64,000 bases of DNA from Ectobius pallidus (lineage: Eukaryota; Arthropoda; Insecta; Blattodea; Ectobiidae): the NCBI GenBank assembly GCA_964059195.1, contig CAXKWD010000005.1, positions 97,477,882-97,541,881 on the forward strand, in the 5' to 3' direction. Positions 55,100 to 64,000 of the stretch are shown in pieces. The position numbers and the translations under genes are program-made. The notes beneath the pieces are model-generated. The model made no database searches, was not told the DNA's origin, and saw only the letters and a program-made list of their open reading frames with translations. Within the stretch, counting starts at the first letter, position 1; every line of letters starts with the position of its first letter.

Positions 55100-57280
55100 C
55101 TGTAGGCTTGCCTAAAGGGATTTTTAAATGTTGTACGACATACCTGTTCCTCAGTACTAATGAATGGCATTCCTTAGTACTAATGAATGACATAAGGCTA
55201 TTTTGCATCCCAGGAAAGATTTGTAGTAATTTTTTATGTCTGAAACAGAATACTTTTCAACCGAGTTCGTTGGGCCTACCATCCACAACTGGAGACGATA
55301 CAATTTAAATATACAGTATATTTAAGATAATGCATGTTTTTTTATATTCTAAGAAGCTTATTTCCATAGTCTAATGTATTATATATATTATGTATATTAT
55401 GTATATCATTATATAACGGTTACCAACTTCGTGTTAACATTCACACATTAATTATATTATGTACGATTATTATGTAGCCTATAACTTATACAGTAAAACT
55501 GATTATTATACTGTATAACGTTTACCACCTTCTTGTTAAAAATTCACACATCAAGACTGACTGCGACTAAAAAAAATGACCTAAAAGTCCTTGCAAGAAA
55601 GAAAGGGGGGAAAAAACAAGAGCAACCAATATAACTTCTCGATTGCTAATATCTACTCCCCGCTTAAAACTAGAAAATTAATCCCAATACACCTGGAAAA
55701 TTAACACCATTAAACCTGCTAACTTATGTTTTTCTAGATAGTCCCTTCCTCTATCTGTAAATAAATAAATAACTAACTAAAGTAGTTGTTTTACCTCTCC
55801 CTCCCTTTCTATCACTTTCATTTAATTTTCTTTTTTCAGATGTTACTACTTCACAGTAAATATTCTGAAAACTTTGTTATAAAATCAAGAGCTGGAATCA
55901 ATAGTCAAATGGACAACATTGATTTGTTTTGCTTTGAGAAGAGATAATTCGCGATGTTTGGGCCTCACAGACCATGAATAGACAGTGAATAGAAGTGACG
56001 AATTGCATTCCAGGTTGATGTCACCAGGCACATCTGTTACGTAAGCACACCTTGCAATATGTTCTGTCAAGTCGTGAATATAAAGTCGTCTCTTGATTGA
56101 TTTACTGCTTCATAGCCCACATAAATAAAATGCTTTGAACCGGAAGTCTAGTTACGTCACATAATGTTTTAACAATATTTAGAGTAGGGCTTAGTAACGG
56201 AAATTAAGCTTAAGGGGAGGGTTAACGTTTGGTAATTTAACGAAAGAATTTCGAATTTCTCGCTTCACATTCCAGCAGAGAGTAAGTGACGCCTTGCGGG
56301 ACTGCGCATCTCATTTTGTCCCTTCAAGGGATTGTTATTGCAACGCGGGATTCAACTCTAAGGTGTTAAGGAAGAGACTAATGTTTATAACTGCCGTTAA
56401 GACATTTTTACGACTTTTCTTAGGCCTTAGTTGTAGGTCAGGTATTGTACAACATTTGAACAAAATCGTTGGGGCCAATTTTTTATTAAATTTTTGGAAA
56501 ATTCAATACTGCAATTAAATAATAGTGAGGGGTAAAAGCCTTCATTATATTCTTTTTCTTATCGTGTGTAGTAATATGTGTGTGTAAGTTATATGCCTGT
56601 ATTTATTTCTATATGTATATGCACGCAAAGTAAACTTGACACGGTGTTAAGCCCCCATTCTCACCATAGGTAGGCTATACATATTTATAATCTTTAGTAA
56701 TCATAAAGTTACGAATAAATCTTTGAGGCTTATGAAGACAAATTTTTGTTCCAGTTTTGTCTAAGGAGGAGAAATAATTTATCGATACAGGTACTACAAA
56801 TTGCCACTTGGTTAAAAGAGCTGTTCCTGATATTATACTGACACTTGCTAGACTTTCTTGTAAACCAGTCTGTAAAGTTACAACTTAAAAAATAAAGAAA
56901 ATTGAAAAATCAGAAATATTTTAAGAAACGAAGATGTCTGCTGTATTAACAAAAGTAGGCAAAATCGGCAACAAAAACAGACGGATGTCTGATCATTGAA
57001 CTGAACAGTCCGCTAATTGAGTATATAATTGTCCTGGAACGAATATCTGTCCTTTAGAATTAAACTCGCCGGATTGGGTATAGCAAACTTGGGAGAAGTA
57101 GAATGCGTCCAAAGAGAAAATATCATTTTATTTCCCATCAGTTTCACGTCGATGCAAAAGTTTTTGCTTTTGTTCGAATTCTGAAGAGTGGAAATCACTT
57201 TTATGCATATTTATTTACGTCATTATGGAGACGTTTGGACTTAATCTGCATAGATGATGTAAGAGAATACAAATTAAGGT
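55100..57280. other. No gene recognised
   Basis: An (AAAT)n stretch near 55758-55775 may be the tail of an unrecognised LINE or SINE. No supported gene. Confidence 0.4.
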
Positions 57281-57289
57281 AGTTTTATT

Positions 57290-58412
57290 TTTATTAAGTG
57301 CCAGCATGGTACTTTATGAAATTTTTTGGTAGACGGAAATTATGTCCGTCCGTGCGTCTGTACGCGCGATAATACGAATGCGCTTTATCGGATTTTCATG
57401 AAATTTGGTATACGCATTTTATGACGTTCATGGGCCTATTGATTTTTTCCTAATTTAGCGCCTATTTTATGAATGTATCAAATGAATTTATCAGTGCAGT
57501 TCTCATGACACATTGTTTTACAGTGTTCATATACGACTTTGGAAGTTGCAATAGGCCTACAGTTAGCTTTAACAAATAACACTACTCACATATTCCTTCA
57601 CATACCTTTATCAAACTTTAGACCTTTCTTCTTCCGTAAGCCCTGCTTAATGAATCGTTCTGGAGCTTAACTCAGAGATCGATTACAATTTTTTGTGTGT
57701 GTATACATCGTTTAACTGAGCCTAGATGTTAGATTAAACAAAAGTATGACATGTAAAGTAAAAATACAAGACTTCATCTAGGAGTTATGAATATAAATTA
57801 CAAGTTTTCATATTTATTTGCTAAAGGTAGGAGAAAACTTTATTTGTAGACAAAAATATTAATTGGAGTAAATTCGTAAATTGGTTAAGCGCCTAGGTTT
57901 GTGTGCTACGTATTTCAACTCTATTTTGTAATGGGAGATAAGTTACAGTCGCACGAACTCTACCAAAATCACCTACATCAGCAGTTTATGATATCGAGGT
58001 TCTCTCAGATATTATGCATTTGGCGGGACCCTAACAATTTCTTTTTGTCTTTCTGTTAACACGCCGAACAATAAGCCTATCTGTTTTCATTTCAAAATTA
58101 CCTTACTTTCACAGTGTCTTAGGGAGTTTACAGACTCCACAGCGCATTCCAACTATCAAAGGAGCCATAATTATGTTTTGGTCGGTTCAGCAGATTTGTC
58201 GTTTTATTATTATATATCAAGCCTTGCTTTAGATGTTAGGCATTTGTTGTAATATCCTTCTGTTCGTATTGTAGTTATACCACTTATTCCTTCACATATG
58301 CTTATCAAACTTGCTCAAGAAACTGTGGTCTAAAACTCAGTAGCTTCTGAAATATTCCCTATAACTAGCACTTTGTTATATTAGTTTACCTGATTTGATT
58401 TTATCTGGTTTG
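57290..58412 (+). repeat. Long interspersed repeat, copy B
   Basis: AAGTGCCAGCATGGTACTTT, a GTCCGTCCGTGCGTCTGTACGC block and CGCTTTATCGGATTTTCATG at 57298-57410, CAAACTTTAGACCTTT through CTGCTTAATGAATC at 57611-57660, and CACTTTGTTATATTAGTTTACC at 58370-58392. These match copy A (1167-3020) in order, but with one tandem unit rather than three and shorter spacing. The Helitron at 58449 follows directly. Confidence 0.6.
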
Positions 58413-58448
58413 TGAAAATGTTTTAAATATCCTGTAAGTAATGAGATA

Positions 58449-59511
58449 TCTAATATATAAAATCGAAAGTGTGTATGTATGTATGTATGTATGTATGTAT
58501 GTATGTATGTATGTATGTATGTATGTATGTATGTATGTATGTATGTATGTATGTTTGTTCCTTATACAAATCTACATTTCTTTACCAATTTACACGACAT
58601 TTTGCACACATACCCAGTTAAGCCCGGGAAGTATAGCTGTCGACATTAAAATTGAAACAAATCAGTCCTTCCCTTGAAAATTATATAATTTCTGTGAATA
58701 TTCTACTGAAAAAAATGAAATGTTCAGTTCACATGGCAACAGTGAATTGTTTACTGTGATTACATAGAGCCTTGGCAACTATATAGCCTAATGCTGGACT
58801 TTAACGAATTATGATTCCATGTAATATATTGGCGAAAATAATTACTGAAAAATGAATTACACGAAATTAAAGCACAGTGTGATGCAGTCACATAACTTTC
58901 TCTACCCTCGACATAAGAAATATTTTCTCACTTCACATTTTGATGTAGAATAAGAGGTCGTATTGCAGGAGCAACTTAAGTGTGTGAGTATGCTATATCA
59001 GAAGTCGGTAAATAGTCAGTTATCCATAGCTGTAGGCTTTTTATTAGTTGAGATTTATCATAGGCCCTAAGCATGGGATGGAACATTTTGAGTCCTACGC
59101 TCGAAGTGTATTATGTCCCGGGTTTTAGGGGAGGAGAGTATGAAAGTGATACTACATTTCTATTTTATTTCAGCTCCGAAACGGTTGTATGGTAACATGA
59201 GAATGAGAAATAAAATTTTCCGTCAAGTCAATACAATCTTATGTAATTTATGTTTCTTCTTATTTCAACCCCTCCCAGGCATGATGAGTAGAAGCAACGG
59301 AATGCAGCATTCGACATCCTCTATGAACCATAAAAAGCTATATCTAGCGTTTTCTGAGGGAATAGTCTGAGTGCCATATGTTGTTCTTCCTCATTTCGAA
59401 TTCTACATGCATTATTATATCAGGACCTAGAGTTTCAACATCGAAAGTCCTCCATAAGTTAATTTCAAATTACAAAATACAAAGCCCGGGCGACGCCGGG
59501 CCTTTTCAGCT

Positions 59512-59513
<2 letters not shown>
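58449..59513 (+). mobile_element. Non-autonomous Helitron
   Basis: The 5' end is TCTAATATATAAAATCG preceded by A. The 3' end is a GC hairpin GCCCGGGCGACGCCGGGC (59484-59501), then CTTTTCAG, then CTGG followed by T. A TC start, a hairpin 8-10 bases from a CTRR end, and insertion between A and T without duplication are the Helitron signature. A long (GTAT)n run (58471-58553) lies near the start. The 1065-bp element encodes no Rep/helicase, so it depends on another copy. The frame 59113-59370 has no recognisable domain. Confidence 0.85.
58471..58553 (+). repeat. (GTAT)n microsatellite
   Basis: About twenty tetranucleotide units of GTAT just inside the Helitron 5' end. It creates the MYVC-type repeated peptide in one frame. 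Confidence 0.95.
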
Positions 59514-59556
<43 letters not shown>

Positions 59557-59596
59557 AATTATTTTCTTTATTATTTTCTTAACAATAACAAAGAAA

Positions 59597-59647
<51 letters not shown>
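59514..59647. repeat. TA microsatellites around a short AT-rich block
   Basis: (TA)n at 59514-59549 and 59600-59646 with an intervening block (AATATTAAAATTATTTTCTT) that is a diverged copy of the arm of the neighbouring palindrome. Confidence 0.8.
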
Positions 59648-59648
<1 letters not shown>

Positions 59649-59649
<1 letters not shown>

Positions 59650-59695
59650 GGTTTAATATTAAAATTATTTCTTTGTTATTTTCTTAGACGTTATG

Positions 59696-59753
<58 letters not shown>

Positions 59754-59796
59754 ACGTCTAAGAAAATAACAAAGAAATAATTTTAATATTAAACCA
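59649..59796. repeat. Near-perfect 148-bp palindrome
   Basis: TGGTTTAATATTAAAATTAT, TTCTTTGTTATTTTCTTAG, ACGTTATGTATA on the left is repeated exactly in inverted orientation on the right, with a (TA)n centre. At least 50 bases per arm match with no mismatch, and the TA run extends the pairing. Confidence 0.9.
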
Positions 59797-59845
59797 TTTC
59801 AGTGATTACTGCTACATTTCGGTATAATAAAATCATATTCCAAAA

Positions 59846-60060
59846 TTAATAGACTATATATATATATATATATACATATGGCTTGGTTCTAAAAGGGCCA
59901 ATGTCATAAAACTTGCTTTTGAGATAACTGACTTTGAAACCTTTATAGAAGTAACTTTTTTGATGAGAACTTCCGACATTGGCCTCTAACGTTTCTGTTT
60001 TAAGTCTATTAATAGCATCAGACATTGGCACTTTTAGTATACGAAAGGTAAAGACTAGCC
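59846..60060 (-). other. Unassigned open frame next to the palindrome
   Basis: The minus frame 60031-59846 includes ANVGSSHQKSYFYKGF and KSKFYDIGPF, with balanced composition before a YIYIYI tail from the (TA)n run. I do not recognise it. It may be a fragment of a transposon protein. Confidence 0.2.
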
Positions 60061-60674
60061 GGGCTCAATAATGCATAGATCTCATTTTTGCAAGAAATTG
60101 AAACTGGCCCTGTTAGAACCAGTATGCCCCCGTCGTTGAATAGCCATAAATCCCACCAATCAACTAACTACAAAGGGAAAACAATTTATTACATTCCTGA
60201 AGTTTCGGTGCACTAGTTATCTGTGCTTATTATTCAGCACAGAGGGCTTAGTAATGAGTAAATCGCAATTTCCGTTGTCTCCTAAAATCCAGTGTTTTTC
60301 AGAAACTTCATGGCAGTAGCTACGCTTTTGAAGGCGCATATATAAATAAAGATTAGGATTCTGGAGGATTAGTGTGCTGCGTGGGGGTAGAATACGAGTA
60401 AAATGAGTATATACCCTCAGCTATAACACACAGAAGAGGATGAACGTATTCTCTACATCTTAGAGAAGCTAATAAAAATAAACAATGCTAGTGTGAAATA
60501 AAATTTACAGTAATTATGAGGTTTGGTGTATGTAAGAAATTTTGAACTCTGTTGGAAGTTCTCATTAGCAAGCCAACTTAGAATGTCTACCCATATAGGC
60601 CTATGCCTGGGAGTCCGAACTCTAAAGTTATTGGTTTTAATTACTATCTCTCGTCATCATTGTTGTCATCACCC

Positions 60675-60706
<32 letters not shown>

Positions 60707-61490
60707 CGATAGAATTAATCACTGTTACTGTTAATTTATTTTTAAAGAACTCCCTAGGGTACTGTATCATGTACGTGAACAACTTTCTATTGTATTTATT
60801 CCTCGACGCTGAAGTCCCCTAAATAATATTGACAGATGTAAAATATTGTGTAATTGGATCATTGTTTATTATATACGGAAGCGTCTATTACATTAGTCTT
60901 TAGAAAATAATTCAAGATCTCTTTCAGGACACAACCAATCTGTAGCTAAATCCAGTAAGTAATGCAGCGTCTATTTTTAAATTTAAAATTATTATCTCAT
61001 GCGAAGAAAGGAATACATTGTGGAGCCATAACAATGTAACGACAGTCTTACTTCCCGGAAATAATATTATGCCCTGGATCTCGTTTCGGGTGTCAGCGAC
61101 CTGGTAGTCAGCATTTAAATTTATTTTGCTGATTTATATAAACGAAGACAACCCAATTTACACTGTTTGTTTAAAAACAACTATCAAAATCATAAGAAAA
61201 CCTATTATTATAATAGCTTTGAGACACACATGGATAGAATAATTATTTGTCGAGTTTCAACAAGGAAAGGAAAGGAGGAAGTTGGGATGAAGCAGGAACG
61301 GGACAGAGCTACAACATTGCGACTCTTTATTTTAACATCTGAACATTTCATTTGGTGTTCTGTTATCCACAGTTCTGTTTTCGAGTTGCTAAGTAGTGCA
61401 GGTGCAGAGAAAGGGCTCTAACAAGGAAGTAAAGCATTTTTGGACCCATGTTCATTTAATATAATTTCATATGCAAGGAATGTTTCCCCA
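60060..61490. other. No gene recognised
   Basis: (ATT)n at 60677-60708. Frames of 84-99 codons show no domain. No RNA gene seen. Confidence 0.4.
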
Positions 61491-61516
61491 CGTTTTGGCT
61501 TATCTTTTTGTTACAC

Positions 61517-61612
61517 CTGTATATTATTAGTATAGTATAGTAATCAGTATAATATACAGGTATATTATAAGTTACTAATTACTATACTATACTATACTAT
61601 ACTATACTAATA
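61517..61612. repeat. (ACTAT)n pentanucleotide and inverted copies
   Basis: CTGTATATTATTAGTATAGT with its complement nearby, then ATTACTATACT repeated about five times (61577-61609). Related pentanucleotides on both sides form an imperfect palindrome. Confidence 0.8.
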
Positions 61613-61776
61613 ACTAAAACATTTATTTGAAACGTCTTTCCCCATAAATTCTCAGAAGGGTAGTTGTAAGCTACTCGTTTCATGCATAAACTTATAATGC
61701 GAATGCGAATAATGCGACTTTGAATATAGCTAAAACAATTGAATGTGAAGTACTGACTATAAAAAGTAAAGTGATC

Positions 61777-62040
61777 CCTATACAGGCCATGGAGGCCCAG
61801 GGGGTTCCAGGAGATTGAGACTCCCAGATTTTGGACATTCGGCACATGAAGGTGGTAAGGTGTCAGCTTTACGCACCGACCGCCTTTACCCCCAGGATTG
61901 CTCCTGACACTCATTTCTGTTAGAGGCCGAGTCGACCCCAGGGCCATAGTGCCGCCAGAAGGATTCGGCCAATTGAAAAACTCCAACGACCTCATCGGGA
62001 ATCGAACCCACGACCTTGAACTACTGACTATACTGGAATA
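61777..62040 (-). repeat. tRNA-derived SINE, minus strand
   Basis: On the minus strand GGGTTCGATTCCC (complement of 61997-62009) is a near-perfect box B. The conserved body reads, on the plus strand, CATGGAGGCCCAGGGGGTTC, GGTGGTAAGGTGTCAGC, TCATTTCTGTTAGAGGCCGA and GTGCCGCCAGAAGGATTCGG. I recognise this type of sequence as an abundant SINE in cockroach- and termite-like genomes, from memory. The open frames on both strands here are not genes. Confidence 0.65.
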
Positions 62041-62210
62041 TATTAAGGCTAGAGGAAGAAAATATACTTCAAATCCAATATTTCTTTTAATATTGGAATT
62101 AAAAAGTCAATCGATAGTCGAAATCTTACTATTGCAGTTTCATGCGAAATTGGTCTGTTTCATTGTATTTTCAAGGATGGAATTTTTTCTGACAAGTTTT
62201 GCATTAGAGT

Positions 62211-62630
62211 ATATCCCAAGTAAGTTTGATCCTGTTCAAAACAAAGGGGAGGAGAACTCACAGAGAGTTCGCGGAAAATTCGCATCATGTGACAAAATGT
62301 GATTGGTTAATGTCATTAGCATGCGCCATTACCAGGGTGTGACTTGCTAGTGGAGAAGTAGTGTTCGTAAGTTCATGCAACAATATAATCATTTACACGT
62401 GAAATAACAAACTCACTGGCATCGTCATCATTATAGTATAATATACTATAATTGATATTATCAATTAGCAAGCAAAACATAAAGGATTCATTGTTCACGA
62501 CGACCCTGCGGGTGAGTTGTACTGAGAATAAACAAACTACCATTATCACGGTGATGACATGCGTTCTCACATGCGGACTATGACAGCCACGCCTCTTTGT
62601 TTTGAACAGGATCATTCTTACTTGGGATAT
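62211..62630. mobile_element. MITE with 36-bp terminal inverted repeats
   Basis: The left end ATATCCCAAGTAAG, TGATCCTGTTCAAAACAAAG and the right end (complement) match at about 34 of 36 positions. TA-containing flanks fit a TA target. A second palindrome, TATAGTATAATATACTATAAT, lies near the centre (62433-62453). Non-coding. The end motif ACTTGGGATATA also appears alone near 11130. Confidence 0.75.
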
Positions 62631-62639
62631 AATATAGTA

Positions 62640-63500
62640 GGAATGGCTTTTAAATTACGAAGATATAAAAGAACAGGGTTAGACTAAGCAAGACTTTTCT
62701 CACATCAGTTACCACTGTAACTAGCCAGACTTATTTTCAGAACTGTTGCTCAAGCATGAATACAACCTTAACAAAAATAATGTTAATTCTAATTGTATTC
62801 TCAGCTCAGGGATCCGAACTGTTGGTTAACAATAGAGAGAAGGTGGGAAGCGGATGCTCTTGCACAAAACACAACATCCATCTCGTCTGGAACTACTAGG
62901 TCACCGAACTAGTAAAAAAGAGCGAAGAAGACTCGTTATAATTCTTGTTAGGCTGGTATGGCATAATAATATGTGGATTGCATTTCCTGTGCGAAGGTGT
63001 GCCCGTTATGCCTTATCTGTGTTCACACTCCATTAACTACACGCGTATTATATTAATATATTCAGATTTGTATGCTACTTGCGTGCTAGCTTCCCAAACA
63101 CTAGCGGTACTTGGTAGCTTCCAGAGCGTGAATTGGACTATAACATTCAACATTTAAAAGCTTGCTTAAGTACTGTAATGTTGTATGGATATGGAGTTTT
63201 TCACCGGATGTATGCTTTGTAGAGCTGTAGATTATGATTTTCATTTTTCAAAATTGTGCTTTATCATGTTTCTAAAAGTCACTTATATATATATTCTGCA
63301 TGATTTTTCCTGCCTCTTCAAATTGAAGGTACTCAGAAAATGTATGTTAGGCCCTGTATTATTAGTCCACTTAATTGGACACATACACTGTACTGACTTG
63401 TCTAGCTATGTTAAGTAGGAGGAAATGAAGCACATTCAATTTAAAAGGCTGCAGGTGGTTTATTCCCATTTTATAATATTCGTTTAATTGAATAATTTTT
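62640..63500. other. No gene recognised
   Basis: AT-rich sequence with short frames on the plus strand; none assignable. Confidence 0.4.
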
Positions 63501-63509
63501 CTTATAAGA

Positions 63510-63632
63510 TGTCTTCTCGGGTAATCAGCTGTGACAATATTATTAGGTTCAAGATTTCGGCCATTTTTATTCTGTGGAGTTCCTGAGGCTCAAACTTAAT
63601 AATGTTGATACGGCTGATTACCTGAGAAGACG
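63510..63632. repeat. Hairpin repeat, GTCTTCTC-GGTAATCAGC arms
   Basis: Left arm GTCTTCTCGGGTAATCAGC, AATATTATTAGGTTCAAG and right arm the complement with several differences, separated by about 36 bases. It can form a long stem. Class unknown. Confidence 0.55.
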
Positions 63633-63639
63633 TTTATAC

Positions 63640-64000
63640 TTCAAATGTTATATATATATTTTTTTTTGTATAACTTTCACTTTCTTGGCTGTCTTCCTTT
63701 ATTAAAAACAATTTTCGAAACTTGTAAGATTATGAATTCGCTTAATTGCTTTAAATTTATAAGTTATTCTGCTTTTGAAGATAGTAAATTGCTGTGCATT
63801 TAACCGTCTAACATACAACTGAGACTAGGGATTAGGCTAAACAATAAAACATTGGCTGGAATTTGTGTTATGCTTTATTTGATTTTAATTTTAACTTAGC
63901 CTTCAGTCTTAACCGAAATTTTCCCAGGAAAATCTAATAAAAAAAAAAAAATCTAGTTAAACGTAGCCTAGTACAGCAAATTTGCAATAGTTTTAGTAGT
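63640..64000. other. No gene recognised
   Basis: AT-rich with an A run at 63940-63950; nothing supported. Confidence 0.4.

Noticed and set aside
58441..58677. 78-codon frame with repeated MYVC
   Set aside because: Produced by the (GTAT)n array inside the Helitron.
61898..62302. 134-codon frame at 61.9 kb and the opposite frame 61597-61995
   Set aside because: Both run through a SINE and into an adjacent MITE, crossing repeat boundaries.

Overview
This is AT-rich eukaryotic DNA with no convincing host gene. It has no operons, no dense coding and no intact RNA gene, and almost every long open reading frame that can be recognised belongs to a mobile element. The mix of elements (hAT, piggyBac, mariner, Mutator-like, Helitron, Jockey/CR1-type LINEs, tRNA-derived SINEs) points to an arthropod. 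A hemimetabolous insect with a large genome, such as a cockroach or a relative, is my best guess. That is an inference from the transposon families and from the strong excess of the palindrome AGGCCT, not from a diagnostic gene.

Layout. 1-4.7 kb: a long interspersed repeat (about 1167-3020) and two tRNA-like SINE heads. 4.7-6.1 kb: a hAT-type element with an 8-bp target duplication and a second hAT-type MITE nested inside it. 8.4-8.8 kb: a diverged tandem duplication. 10.5-13.5 kb: two SINEs and a Mutator-like transposase fragment. 14.3-15.1 kb: three layers of nested repeats. 17-24.8 kb: SINE and LINE tails, three further hAT-type elements with matching 8-bp duplications, a palindromic MITE and a minus-strand copy of the 14.3-kb repeat. 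28.1-28.8 kb: a mariner fold-back. 29.9-30.4 kb: a CCACCA minisatellite. 32.3-34.4 kb: a complete piggyBac element with TTAA flanks and a broken transposase. 38.7-40.9 kb: LINE tails, a SINE head and a hAT MITE. 42.9-43.7 kb: an inverted-repeat element between 76-bp direct repeats. 46.5-47.6 kb: a CpG-rich inverted-repeat element and a LINE tail. 49.5-52.6 kb: a Tc1/mariner relic and a 5'-truncated LINE with a 361-codon open reverse transcriptase frame, apparently inserted in a hAT relic. 57.3-59.8 kb: the second copy of the long repeat, a non-autonomous Helitron and a 148-bp palindrome. 61.8-63.6 kb: a SINE, a palindromic MITE and a hairpin repeat.

The window is best read as an intergenic or intronic transposon graveyard in which several boundaries can still be fixed exactly. 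Six independent hAT-type insertions have 8-bp duplications (five perfect, one with a single mismatch). The piggyBac has TTAA on both sides, the mariner fold-back has TA on both sides, and the Helitron has its TC start, hairpin and CTGG end. The most unusual items are the two-member MITE family that varies in copy number of an internal 61-bp unit, the mariner palindrome made of two transposase 3' ends, the inverted-repeat element between 76-bp direct repeats, and an unassigned ~235-bp repeat with four copies. I found no new host gene system. Boundaries were read by eye.
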